The translations under genes were made by a program, and so were the position numbers. Below, one piece after another: positions 5,489 to 13,375 of a stretch of DNA of 22,576 nt (position 1 is its first letter; each line of letters starts with the position of its first letter). Under the pieces are notes generated by a model, which saw nothing but the letters and a program-made list of their open reading frames with translations, was not told the origin of the DNA and ran no database searches. Source of the stretch: Candidatus Zixiibacteriota bacterium (GTDB taxonomy: Bacteria; Zixibacteria; MSB-5A5; SM1-73); the NCBI GenBank assembly GCA_023129805.1, contig JAGMBK010000009.1, positions 1-22,576 on the forward strand, given 5' to 3'.

Positions 5489-6556
5489 ATGGGTATTTTC
5501 GAATTGATGGAACAACACGGGCACGAGGAGGTTCTGTTCTGCTATAATAAGCCCACCAAGCTTAAGGCGATAATTGCCATCCACAACACCACCCTGGGCA
5601 ATGCGGTAGGAGGCTGCAGACTGTGGAGATACGAATCGGAGAAGGAGGCACTGGTGGATGCTTTGAAATTATCCCGCATAATGACCTATCAATCGGCAGT
5701 GGCAGATTCCGACACGGGCGGTGGAAAGGCAGTTTTATGCAAGGACTTTGAAGAGGAGACCGATGAAGCCTACTTTCGGGCTTTTGGAAGATTCGTGGAA
5801 GGGTTAAAGGGAAGATTCATCACCTATCCTGACCTGGGCACAGATACTCGGGAGATGAAATACATAAAGAGGGAGACGAAATATGTTCTTCCTTACCAAT
5901 CGCCCACTGGCATCAAGGCAGAAAGTGCTGATTTAACCGCCCACGGGGTTTACTGGGGAATGAAAGCATGTGTGAAGGAGATATATGGGGTCTCCTCTTT
6001 GGATGGATTGGCCATTGCCATTCAAGGGGTGGGAAGTGTGGGAAAGAGACTGGTGGACTGTTTGAAGCAGGAGAAGGTGAAACTTATAGTTACCGACCTG
6101 AACTACGATTCCATTAAGTATGTCCAGGACAAGTATCCGGATACCGAGGTGGTAAGACCGGATGAGATTCTCTCCGTTCCCTGCGACGTACTCTCTCCAT
6201 GCGCATTAGGACCGGTAATAACCAAAGAGAACATCTCCCAACTGAAATGCAAGGTAATAGCTGGAGCGGCATATGACATCGTGGAGGATGCAGGTCTGTG
6301 TAAACAACTCTTTGAGATGGGAATAGTATATGCTCCCGATTTCGTGGTCAACGCCGGAGAGTTGTTTCTAACTGAGGATGCATTGAAGGTGCTCTCCAAA
6401 GAGGAGGCGCTGGATTCGGTCAAAGAGATCTATAATATAATGGCAAGGGTGATTGCCATCTCAAAGAGGGAAAACACCTCACCTTATGAAACGGCTTGCA
6501 AGATGGCAGAAGAGAGAATAAGAAGGGTGGGTGCGGTGAAAAGTATTTTGTGTTGA
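5489..6556 (+). CDS. Leucine/valine-type amino acid dehydrogenase (Glu/Leu/Phe/Val dehydrogenase family)
   Basis: 355 residues from ATG 5489. An upstream in-frame ATG at 5456 lies in repeat DNA, and MGIFELMEQ aligns directly with the start of Bacillus leucine dehydrogenase, so 5489 is preferred. The enzyme would oxidatively deaminate branched-chain amino acids to 2-oxo acids with NAD+. Seen: IAIHNTTLGNAVGGCRLW (substrate domain), GGGK with catalytic Lys80, the Rossmann motif QGVGSVG followed by an Asp-ended second strand (VTD, suggesting NAD+ preference), and APDFVVNAGEL. Odd: the second active-site lysine of Bacillus leucine dehydrogenase (Lys68, MTYK) is Gln68 here (MTYQ), and the usual AGLNLGGGK is ADSDTGGGK. 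Substrate or direction may therefore differ. Butyrate kinase downstream supports a role in branched-chain amino acid fermentation. Confidence 0.88.
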   Translation: MGIFELMEQHGHEEVLFCYNKPTKLKAIIAIHNTTLGNAVGGCRLWRYESEKEALVDALKLSRIMTYQSAVADSDTGGGKAVLCKDFEEETDEAYFRAFGRFVEGLKGRFITYPDLGTDTREMKYIKRETKYVLPYQSPTGIKAESADLTAHGVYWGMKACVKEIYGVSSLDGLAIAIQGVGSVGKRLVDCLKQEKVKLIVTDLNYDSIKYVQDKYPDTEVVRPDEILSVPCDVLSPCALGPVITKENISQLKCKVIAGAAYDIVEDAGLCKQLFEMGIVYAPDFVVNAGELFLTEDALKVLSKEEALDSVKEIYNIMARVIAISKRENTSPYETACKMAEERIRRVGAVKSILC

Positions 6557-6568
6557 GGAATTTTGTAG

Positions 6569-6594
6569 GTCAACCATCCCGAAGGCAGGTTGAC
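6569..6594. repeat. Small hairpin between dehydrogenase and MNT genes
   Basis: GTCAACC (6569-6575) pairs with GGTTGAC (6588-6594) across a 12-base loop. There is no T-run, and its role is unknown. Confidence 0.35.
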
Positions 6595-6634
6595 ACTCTT
6601 TCTGCTACTCCGGGCAGCAAAGGAGAAGGGAATA

Positions 6635-6952
6635 ATGGAGCAAAAGGATTATGAGATAGCCAAAGAATTGAAAGAAAGGTTGTCTGGGATTGTCCGCTTG
6701 ATTGATTTCAGAGTTTTTGGTTCAAGGGCACGGGAGGATAAGGATGAACATTCGGACATGGACATCTTTATTGAAGTAGAGTCCCTGGACAAGGAGACAA
6801 AAAATAAGATCTCCGATATTGTATGGGAAGTCGGTTTTCAACATCGGATTGTTATTTCGCCTCTCATTTTCACCAGGCATGAGATTGAAGAGACTCCATT
6901 GAAAGCCTCGCCAATAGTAGAAAACATTGTTAAGGAAGGGGTAAAGGTATGA
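6635..6952 (+). CDS. mntA: MNT-type minimal nucleotidyltransferase, antitoxin of an MNT-HEPN pair
   Basis: 105 residues from ATG 6635, behind AGGAGAAGGG at 6621-6630; an upstream in-frame extension has no good start. The nucleotidyltransferase signature GS-x10-DxD is complete: G29-S30 in VFGSRARED, then D41 and D43 in DMDIFIEVE. In characterised type VII systems the MNT protein inactivates the HEPN toxin by adding AMP units to it. Here the stop codon overlaps the ATG of the HEPN gene in the four-base ATGA at 6949-6952, typical of a co-translated pair. The module lies between the amino acid dehydrogenase and butyrate kinase genes, so it may have entered a metabolic operon. Confidence 0.88.
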   Translation: MEQKDYEIAKELKERLSGIVRLIDFRVFGSRAREDKDEHSDMDIFIEVESLDKETKNKISDIVWEVGFQHRIVISPLIFTRHEIEETPLKASPIVENIVKEGVKV

Positions 6953-7338
6953 CAGACAAAGAGACTCTGTATCTCTATCGGCTAAGACAGGCAGAGGAGA
7001 CCCTTTCTGATGCTAAGAAAATGCTTGAGGATAAACTCAGCCCCAGGTCAATAATCAACAGAGCATATTACTCCATGTTCTATGGTGTTTTGGCGCTTTT
7101 TCTGAAGGGTGATACAAAGATAAAAACAAGCAAACATTCCGGAGTTATATCTATATTTGATGCTGAGTTCATACATACAGAGAAGATCGACCAGCGTTAT
7201 TCAAAGATGCTACACAAAATCTTTGAAGCCAGACAGGAAGGCGATTATAAAGAATTTGTTGAATTTTCTTATGAGGATATGAATGAGTTTGTCAAGCTTG
7301 CAGAAGAATTTCTTGAAGGCATCAAGAAGTTCACCTAG
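6949..7338 (+). CDS. hepT: HEPN-domain protein, probable toxin partner of MNT
   Basis: A 129-residue, mostly helical protein starting within the ATGA overlap with the MNT gene. SPRSIINRAYYSMFYGVLALFL (31-52), SKHSGV (61-66) and EARQEGDY (93-100) match the PF05168-type HEPN group that pairs with MNT proteins. HEPN toxins are usually ribonucleases with an R-x4-6-H motif. The only candidate is R83 to H89 in QRYSKMLH; the classic C-terminal RNxxxH of HepT is absent. Cleavage activity is therefore uncertain; in this branch the pair may instead act as a nucleotidyl-transfer system. There is no signal peptide or membrane segment. A fragment of repeat family C follows 34 bases past the stop. Confidence 0.85.
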   Translation: MTDKETLYLYRLRQAEETLSDAKKMLEDKLSPRSIINRAYYSMFYGVLALFLKGDTKIKTSKHSGVISIFDAEFIHTEKIDQRYSKMLHKIFEARQEGDYKEFVEFSYEDMNEFVKLAEEFLEGIKKFT

Positions 7339-7372
7339 ATACAAATATAGGGACTTGTTTCCGACACATATA

Positions 7373-7386
7373 TGATGCTTCGGGAA
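7373..7386. repeat. Two-hairpin repeat family C, short fragment
   Basis: TGATGCTTCGGGAA is identical over 14 bases to the start of copy C2 (2593-2606). The rest of the element is missing or diverged. It sits between the HEPN and butyrate kinase genes. Confidence 0.55.
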
Positions 7387-7428
7387 GTATCAAGCTGGGA
7401 AGAGTATTGACCAACAGTGCAGAGTGCA

Positions 7429-8526
7429 ATGAGGGATAACAAAAAATTCAGAATTTTAGTCATCAATCCTGGTTCCACCTCTACTAAAATCGCTGTATTT
7501 GAGGATGAAGAGGAAGTTTTCTCCCGCAGCATAAATCACAGCAAGTTAGAGTTGGAGCCTTTTGCCCGGGTGTGGGATCAATATGAGTTCCGAAAGAAGT
7601 TAATAAAAGAAGCTCTGGAGGATGCCAAACTCAAGCCGGAAAAGCTCTCTGCAGTGGTGGGAAGAGGTGGGCTTTTCCGTCCGGTGGTAAGTGGGACATA
7701 TAGAGTGAATGAGCTGATGATAGAAGATGGACGCAATGCTTACGGGGGAGAACATCCCTCTAATCTGGGTGCGGTGTTGGCTTTTGGCATCGGCTGGGAT
7801 TATCATATTCCCTCCTTTATCGTAGATCCCCCGTCCGTGGATGAATTCGAGCCCATGGCCAGATATTCGGGACTGCCAGAGTTTCCCCGACGAAGTCTGT
7901 TTCACGCCTTGAATGTCAAAGCCACCGCCAGGCTGGCTGCTCTTGCTCTGGTGGAAAAGCTTGATCAGGTCAACTTAATTGTTGCCCATCTGGGAGGAGG
8001 AATCTCCGTTGCCGCCATTCGTCAGGGGAAGGTAATCGATGCCAGCAATGCCTTAGACAGCGGACCATTCACCCCTGAAAGGGCAGGCGGTCTTCCCATG
8101 TCCGACTTCGCCCGGTGGTGCTTCTCCGGAAATGCCACCATTGATCAAGTAAAGAAAAGGTTGGTGGGCGGTGGAGGGCTGGTGGCTTATCTTGATACTA
8201 ACAGTTGTAAAGACGTGGAGAAGATGATCCAGGAGGGGAAAAAAGAAGCTCAGAGAGTCTATGACGCCATGATCTATCAAATTGCTTGCGAGATCGGCAG
8301 TCGGGCAGTAGCCTTAAAAGGAAAGGTGGATGCCATCGTTCTAACCGGGGGATTGGCACATTCGGGCTATGTGGTGGATAAACTGAGAGAATGGGTAGGA
8401 TTTCTCTCTGAAGTTTTGGTCTATGCCGGAGAGGATGAGATGAAAGCTTTAGCCTTAGGTGCTCTCCGGGTGTTGAGGGGAGAGGAGGAGGCTAAAACCT
8501 ATCCGGAGATGGTTAAGGATGAGTAG
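7429..8526 (+). CDS. buk: Butyrate kinase (branched-chain acyl kinase)
   Basis: 365 residues from ATG 7429; an in-frame GTG at 7417 would add four residues, and neither start has a strong ribosome binding site. It belongs to the acetate kinase/ASKHA superfamily: VINPGSTSTK (11-20) is the first phosphate-binding motif, VAHLGGGISVA the second and LTGGLAHS the adenosine motif, with GRGGLFRPV and NAYGGEHPSNLGA typical of butyrate kinases. It converts acyl phosphate plus ADP to acid plus ATP and usually works with phosphotransbutyrylase, which is not in the window. With the amino acid dehydrogenase upstream, isobutyryl- or isovaleryl-phosphate from branched-chain amino acids are plausible substrates (inference). 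A repeat-filled gap of about 320 bases follows. Confidence 0.95.
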   Translation: MRDNKKFRILVINPGSTSTKIAVFEDEEEVFSRSINHSKLELEPFARVWDQYEFRKKLIKEALEDAKLKPEKLSAVVGRGGLFRPVVSGTYRVNELMIEDGRNAYGGEHPSNLGAVLAFGIGWDYHIPSFIVDPPSVDEFEPMARYSGLPEFPRRSLFHALNVKATARLAALALVEKLDQVNLIVAHLGGGISVAAIRQGKVIDASNALDSGPFTPERAGGLPMSDFARWCFSGNATIDQVKKRLVGGGGLVAYLDTNSCKDVEKMIQEGKKEAQRVYDAMIYQIACEIGSRAVALKGKVDAIVLTGGLAHSGYVVDKLREWVGFLSEVLVYAGEDEMKALALGALRVLRGEEEAKTYPEMVKDE

Positions 8527-8543
8527 GTAACAATGTATCTTTC

Positions 8544-8595
8544 AACGGATGAAACAGATTAAACGGATGCTATCCGTTACATCCGTTTCATCTGT
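8544..8595. repeat. Imperfect long hairpin after butyrate kinase
   Basis: AACGGATGAAACAGATTAAA on the left is nearly complementary to the stretch around ATCCGTTTCATCTGTT on the right, with GGAT/ATCC closing the loop. It could act as a transcript end or be a dispersed repeat. No T-run is seen. Confidence 0.55.
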
Positions 8596-8601
8596 TGACC
8601 C

Positions 8602-8723
8602 GGTAGCCGCACCCTTTCCGCCAGAGGCGGATCTGCCTACGGCAGACAGGGTGCGCAACTGACGCAGGCTAAAGCTCATTTGTCCATTTGGATCCATGGG
8701 AAGTCAACTGACCTGCGGCTACC
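8602..8723. repeat. Complex palindromic repeat in the buk-scpB gap
   Basis: The outer arms GGTAGCCGCA (8602-8611) and TGCGGCTACC (8714-8723) are perfectly complementary. Inside are smaller inverted pairs such as GCACCCT/AGGGTGC and CCGCC/GGCGG. No gene is apparent between 8527 and 8847. Confidence 0.6.
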
Positions 8724-8759
8724 ATGAAGAAGATAGCCGCCCATTTGGGCGAGAAGATG

Positions 8760-8780
8760 CGCCCCGCTAAAAACGGGGCG
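8760..8780. repeat. GC-rich hairpin upstream of scpB
   Basis: CGCCCCG (8760-8766), loop CTAAAAA, CGGGGCG (8774-8780). It resembles a terminator stem but is followed by a mixed sequence, not a T-run, and may end the butyrate kinase transcript. Confidence 0.45.
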
Positions 8781-8847
8781 ACTACCTACAAAGAGTCTTT
8801 AAAAATTTGAATTTGACTAACGTATTTTCATCAGACGAGGAAGAAAA

Positions 8848-9549
8848 TTGGAAGCAGAAAACAATCACCAGTCCATAATCGAAGCCCTGCTTTTCGCCTC
8901 GGAGAAACCTTTGTCTGCCGAGCGAATTCAGGCGGTTATAAAAGATATCACCTCCGAGCAGATCAAGCAGGCGGTAAGCGCACTGAATGAAAGATACTTA
9001 TCCGCTGGACATAGCTTCGCCATAAAAAAGGTAGCCCGGGGTTTTCGCATGTATACCCTTCCTGATTTTGCTCCCTGGGTAAAAGCCTTATTTTCCCACA
9101 CCAGAAGAGAAAGGCTTTCCCCTCAGGCACTGGAGGTCCTCTCCATCGTGGCTTATAAACAGCCCATTGTAAAAGCAGAGATCAATCGCTTAAGAGGGGT
9201 CAACAGTGAGGGACCTGTGTTTACCCTGCTGGATCGCAAGCTCATCACCATCGTGGGCAGAAAGCCCGCCCCGGGAAGACCGCTTCTGTATGGCACCACT
9301 CAGGAGTTTTTAACCCACTTTGGTCTGAATGATCTGGATGATCTTCCCAGGATGGAGGAGCTGGAGATGCTCCTTAAAGCAAAAGAATCCCCTACCTTTG
9401 CTGAACAGATGTATGAGAAAGTGGGGGAGGAGAAAACACAGGAGACCGAAGAGAAGCTCTTAGAAAAAGACGAGCCTGCAGCAGAGATACCCTTACAAAT
9501 CCCTCCAGAATCTCCTTCTAAAGTTTTCCCAGAAGATGAGGTTAAATAA
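8848..9549 (+). CDS. scpB: Segregation and condensation protein B
   Basis: 233 residues from TTG 8848, with a GAGGA ribosome binding site seven to eight bases upstream. ScpB is the winged-helix dimer that works with ScpA and Smc in chromosome condensation. Diagnostic segments are EALLFASEKPLS near the N-terminus and LSIVAYKQPIVKAEINRLRGV and KLITIVGRKPAPGRPLLYGTT in the second winged-helix region. Residues beyond ~190 are an acidic, Pro/Glu-rich tail, probably disordered. scpA, its usual upstream neighbour, is absent; the upstream gap holds only palindromic repeats. The 3' end overlaps the pseudouridine synthase gene by 14 bases, so the two are translationally coupled. Confidence 0.95.
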   Translation: MEAENNHQSIIEALLFASEKPLSAERIQAVIKDITSEQIKQAVSALNERYLSAGHSFAIKKVARGFRMYTLPDFAPWVKALFSHTRRERLSPQALEVLSIVAYKQPIVKAEINRLRGVNSEGPVFTLLDRKLITIVGRKPAPGRPLLYGTTQEFLTHFGLNDLDDLPRMEELEMLLKAKESPTFAEQMYEKVGEEKTQETEEKLLEKDEPAAEIPLQIPPESPSKVFPEDEVK

Positions 9550-10252
9550 ATTCTTAGCCCGCTCGGGCATCTGCTCTCGACGAAGAGCGGATATTTTGAT
9601 TCAATCCGGTAGAGTGGCAATAAATGGCATCCCGGTGCAAAAGTTAGGGATTTTGATTGACGAGGAAGCCGATGAAGTCACAGTAGATGGTAAAAAGGTC
9701 TCTCTTCAAGAAAACCTCATATATATCCTCTTAAATAAGCCCAAAGGGTATCTTTCCACGGTCAAGGACGACTTTCACCGTCCCACGGTTTTGGATCTTT
9801 TGGGAAAGGACAAAAAAGTTTTTCCGGTGGGGAGATTAGATCAGGATACCGAGGGAGTTCTTCTTTTAACCAATGACGGAGAGTTAACTTACCGTTTAAC
9901 CCATCCTAAATTCGGAATCGAAAAGACCTATCGGGTTACTGTTAAGGGAAAGATGGATCAAAAGATTTTAAAAAAATTCAAGCCTGGGATAAAATTGGAG
10001 GAAGGCGTTGTTGCCCGGGGTGAGGGGAAGATCCTCAAGAAAGATGAAGAGGGGTCTGTCTTTGAGCTGAAACTAAAAGAAGGCATGAAAAGAGAGATAA
10101 AGAGAATGTGTCAGGTGGCGGGCTTTCCGGTGATCGATCTGAAACGCACCAAGTTTGCCCACCTCACCACAAGGGGTTTGAAGAAGGGACAGTGGAGATA
10201 TTTGACAGAAAAAGAGATCGTGCATCTTAAGAAGATGGTGGGACTTTGGTAG
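9536..10252 (+). CDS. rluB: 23S rRNA pseudouridine synthase, RluB/RsuA family
   Basis: 238 residues from ATG 9536, inside the end of scpB. An S4 RNA-binding domain (RLNKFLARSGICSRRRAD, to ~residue 60) precedes the catalytic domain with GRLDQDTEG; Asp102 is the catalytic aspartate. NKPKGYLST and KEGMKREIKRM are further family signatures. It isomerises a uridine in large-subunit rRNA; the exact site is inferred from the family. The scpB-rluB order is widely conserved in bacteria. The TAG stop at 10250-10252 is also the first three bases of repeat D copy 1, so the element abuts or supplies the end of the gene. Confidence 0.93.
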   Translation: MRLNKFLARSGICSRRRADILIQSGRVAINGIPVQKLGILIDEEADEVTVDGKKVSLQENLIYILLNKPKGYLSTVKDDFHRPTVLDLLGKDKKVFPVGRLDQDTEGVLLLTNDGELTYRLTHPKFGIEKTYRVTVKGKMDQKILKKFKPGIKLEEGVVARGEGKILKKDEEGSVFELKLKEGMKREIKRMCQVAGFPVIDLKRTKFAHLTTRGLKKGQWRYLTEKEIVHLKKMVGLW

Positions 10253-10400
10253 GTCCGAAATGTCCTTTAGGACTTTCGGACAAGCAAAGATGTCGGATAG
10301 TCCCGCCGTTGGCAGTTCGACTTCACTCACTGCCCTGTCTTCGACCCTGAGGTTCAGACCCGAAGGGAACCTGTTGAAGGGCGGGACATATCCGACCTAC
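10250..10400. repeat. Nested-hairpin repeat family D, copy 1, with inserted family E sequence
   Basis: It begins TAGGTCCGAAATGTCC, folds through AGGACTTTCGGA, continues TGTCGGATAG and ends ACATATCCGACCTAC. Between TGTCGGATAG and the end lie about 90 bases related to family E ('gttcgacttcactcac...'), absent from copy 2. This suggests one repeat inserted in another. Confidence 0.8.
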
Positions 10401-10429
10401 GAACTTTGGTGAGTGAAAGCGGTAGAGAG

Positions 10430-10509
10430 TAGGTCCGAAATGTCCTTTAGGACTTTCGGACAGATAAAAAATGTCGGATAGCCCCCATTTGGGGACATAT
10501 CCGACCTAC
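10430..10509. repeat. Nested-hairpin repeat family D, copy 2 (compact)
   Basis: It has the same outer and inner arms as copy 1 but only a short CCCCCATTTGGGG centre. It lies in the convergent gap between rluB (+) and the M6 protease (-), where it could serve as a two-way transcription barrier (inference). Confidence 0.8.
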
Positions 10510-10549
10510 CAAACTACCATTTTTCTGAATACGCTCTTTTGAATCAACC

Positions 10550-13375
10550 CTATTTCAACAAAATCATCTTCCTGACCTCAGAGTGGCCCTTTGTCTTTAA
10601 CTGGTAAAAATATATTCCGCTGGAGACCTCATATCCTCTCTGATCTCTCCCATCCCAGACGACCGAATAGCTACCTGGTGGTTTTTCCTCATCCACCAGC
10701 GTTCTCACCAGTTGTCCCCGCACATTATAAATCTTAAGGGTGGCGTGGAGGGGACAATGAACCATGAACTGTGAACCATCAACCGCCTTCCCACCATCCA
10801 CCGTCTTTGTCTGCCTACTGCATACTGCATACTGAATACTGGTCACAGCATTGAAGGGATTGGGGTAGTTCTGATAAAGGTGGATGGCTTTGGGCAGGTT
10901 GGCAAACTCTTCTCCCCAATCGAAAACATCTGAACTACCTCTCAGCCAGTTTAATACCCTCTCCATCACAAAATGCGGCTGGCTGCAGTATTGCCCATGG
11001 AAGTCCTGCCCGTCTGCTCTTATTGACTCGAATCCAAAACCAAACACCACCACCTTGAAGAGATCGTTTTCAAACTTAATGCCGGCAACTAAATCCGAAG
11101 GAGTCCACCAGTTACCGGCGCCGCCAATGGTGTAGAACAAAACCATGTCAGCCTCAGAGTCAGGAACCAGATTATCCTTAGAGTCCTGATTGGTGACCTG
11201 GTAATTCGGATATATATAAAGAGTGTCTCCAACCTCATCTCCCGACCGACCTACCACCAGGTATTTGGTGTTATTTCCATCGTAGCCTACATGCAGATAG
11301 TTATTTAAAAAGAGTGTGTCCCAGGGATCAGAGGAGCTGGACAGAACCTCCACCGCATCCTGACTGGTCATAAACAACCGGCCTCCGTTATCCAGAAAAC
11401 TCATCAAGCTTTCCACTTGAGCTTTGGTGAACAAGTCGGTGGTGTGATCTCCGGTATACCAGATCAGGTATTTATATGTGCTGAATGAGAAATCCGGGTC
11501 TGCTTTGCTGTGGGCATCCCAGATGTCATAGATTTGTTTTAAAGAGTCTAAAGCAGAGGTATAGTAGCTCTGGTAATCGCCCGCATCGTCTACAATAAGA
11601 ATCTCTGTATTTCCTGCCTGAACCTCGACTTCAAAATCAAGGGTGTAGGTGCCAGAGGTGGTATTTCCTTCCACATGCAGGGTGAAGATGGTCGGTCTTC
11701 CGGGGAAGAGAGGATCAACTTCAAACTCTATGGGATCGGAATAATTATCGACAGAGTCACCGGTTCCAATGGTTCCCAGGTTAGAGGTAGGATGGGTGAA
11801 GATTATTCCCGCGGTGTCCGCAGATGCGGTTACGGTGGTGTTGTTTATGGGAAGCCAGACATTGGAGATGGTGAAGTAAAGTTTGACCGTCTCTCCTGCT
11901 TCGGGTTTTCCATCTCCATCCCCTCCAGGCGGAGAGTCATCCAAAGTAAACTCGTCCAGAAACAGACAGGGTCGGGACCAGTTGATGTCGAAGTTGGCAT
12001 ACATGACCGAATCTGAACCGGAGATATTCCACACCGCCACCTGAGTGGAATCATCATAGTAGTCGCGCGAGCTGGGGGTGGTGGTATCATCGAAAGCTCT
12101 CTTGTCTGAGTATTCCGGGCCCGGGAAAGGATCACCCCCGTCCCCATCATTTGAACCAAAACCACCACATCCCTCTAACTGAAACCTCCCGTCTCCCTGC
12201 TCTATGGCTGTCTTGAAATGGTGGGAAGCCGCAGTTCCAGGACACCATTCCAGGTCATTGCCGGGTTTGTCGGTATCCACATGGTAGATCAATAAACCAC
12301 TTCCCGGAAGGTATGAATCAAAACCGGTCTTTTGCCTGTTCTCTACCATGAAGAATTGATTGCCCACACTTCCTGACGTCCAGAGTCTGTAAGAAACAGG
12401 TGAAGTCTCAGCCTGAATGATCTCCACATTGGTTTGATTTGATTGCACCGTGTCGACATCTGTCCATCCTAAATGAAATTTGCAATAAGCACTATGATGG
12501 GCTGGAGTTTTGCCACCATTATTAAAACAGCCGATCGCCATTACACTCCAATCACCTAATCCCCGTGAGCTATAGTCTCTATCATATTCCTCCCAGTCAA
12601 TTCCCAGGAAATGCCCCCATTCATGGCAGAAGACTCCGATGGTAATCAAATTGCCACTTGGATAATCCCTCTCCGGCTGCATAGTGTAAGATGATATCCC
12701 AATGCCATCTCTTTGCTGTGCGGGGATGGACCACCGGTGCGACCAGATGTCCCAGTCGTCTCCGGTCTGCTCAGCGCCAGGACCAGCATGCACGACAATC
12801 AAGCCGTCGATCCATAAATCCCCATCATAGTCATAATCTGCAAAATTCACATAGGGATCAGCGGCAGCCAATGCATCCTGGACTAACTTTTGAACATTGT
12901 GTGGATAAGAACCAAACCCGTTCTGCCCCCAGGTGTAATAGTGGTAAGTCTGAGGTGCTCTAACCCAGCCATACACCCCTCCTTGCGGATCATGCTGTCC
13001 GTAAGAGTTTTCCAGATAATAGTCTCTGAAACTGCCGGTGGGGAAAGTGAAGTCTTTGGAGAAAAGGAGTGTGGAGAATTCACTGGTGTCCTTAGTGTGT
13101 ACATTGTCGCTGAAATCGACACAGAGAACTAAGGGCCGTAACGTATCGACATCGCCGAAACTTCTCTTCCCCAACCTGGCTAATTGATCGGGGGTCGTTT
13201 CATACATCCCCCGCTTTGCAGCGGACTCCCACCGGCTCACCCACTCCTCCAGCCTTCCCTCCTTTCGGAGTTTCTCCACCACCTCCGGCGTAAGGCAAAC
13301 CGCGAAAGGATTAAGATACCAGATCAAACAGAAAAGAACGATTAAAAAAAGCGTTTTGGCGATGCTGTATCTCAT
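10550..13375 (-). CDS. Secreted M6-type metalloprotease with C-terminal FlgD-like/Por-type module
   Basis: A 941-residue protein starting at ATG 13373-13375 with no evident ribosome binding site. Residues 1-27 are a signal peptide (hydrophobic IAKTLFLIVLFCLIWY). Residues ~80-460 resemble the M6 (immune inhibitor A) peptidase domain: RPLVLCVDFSDN, SFRDYYLENSYG, the zinc site HEWGH (H251, E252, H255) followed by LGIDWEEYD, and the Met-turn WSVMA. A middle region (~470-590) looks like a beta-sandwich repeat (GKPEAGETVKLYFTISN), and ~595-810 resembles a Rossmann-like domain (ILIVDDAGDYQSYYTSALD). The C-terminal ~105 residues (from NYPNPFN, 836) form the FlgD-like module that, in type IX secretors, acts as a sorting signal. 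Odd: ~25 residues (852-877) within this module derive from repeat-like DNA. Likely role: extracellular protein degradation feeding amino acid fermentation. Confidence 0.9.
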   Translation of the reverse strand: MRYSIAKTLFLIVLFCLIWYLNPFAVCLTPEVVEKLRKEGRLEEWVSRWESAAKRGMYETTPDQLARLGKRSFGDVDTLRPLVLCVDFSDNVHTKDTSEFSTLLFSKDFTFPTGSFRDYYLENSYGQHDPQGGVYGWVRAPQTYHYYTWGQNGFGSYPHNVQKLVQDALAAADPYVNFADYDYDGDLWIDGLIVVHAGPGAEQTGDDWDIWSHRWSIPAQQRDGIGISSYTMQPERDYPSGNLITIGVFCHEWGHFLGIDWEEYDRDYSSRGLGDWSVMAIGCFNNGGKTPAHHSAYCKFHLGWTDVDTVQSNQTNVEIIQAETSPVSYRLWTSGSVGNQFFMVENRQKTGFDSYLPGSGLLIYHVDTDKPGNDLEWCPGTAASHHFKTAIEQGDGRFQLEGCGGFGSNDGDGGDPFPGPEYSDKRAFDDTTTPSSRDYYDDSTQVAVWNISGSDSVMYANFDINWSRPCLFLDEFTLDDSPPGGDGDGKPEAGETVKLYFTISNVWLPINNTTVTASADTAGIIFTHPTSNLGTIGTGDSVDNYSDPIEFEVDPLFPGRPTIFTLHVEGNTTSGTYTLDFEVEVQAGNTEILIVDDAGDYQSYYTSALDSLKQIYDIWDAHSKADPDFSFSTYKYLIWYTGDHTTDLFTKAQVESLMSFLDNGGRLFMTSQDAVEVLSSSSDPWDTLFLNNYLHVGYDGNNTKYLVVGRSGDEVGDTLYIYPNYQVTNQDSKDNLVPDSEADMVLFYTIGGAGNWWTPSDLVAGIKFENDLFKVVVFGFGFESIRADGQDFHGQYCSQPHFVMERVLNWLRGSSDVFDWGEEFANLPKAIHLYQNYPNPFNAVTSIQYAVCSRQTKTVDGGKAVDGSQFMVHCPLHATLKIYNVRGQLVRTLVDEEKPPGSYSVVWDGRDQRGYEVSSGIYFYQLKTKGHSEVRKMILLK
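10745..10842. repeat. Repeat-like DNA translated within the M6 protease gene
   Basis: On the + strand this holds near-repeats AACCATGAACTGTGAACCAT, ACCGCC, CCACCATCCACCGTC and a tandem CTGCATA, unlike the coding sequence around it. It encodes residues ~852-877, which interrupt the normal strand-to-strand step between SIQYAV and LKIYNVRG. The reading frame is kept. Confidence 0.55.

Noticed and set aside
12691..13132. Small open frames on the + strand antisense to the M6 protease
   Set aside because: They are shadows of the protease reading frame, with no start signals or domains.
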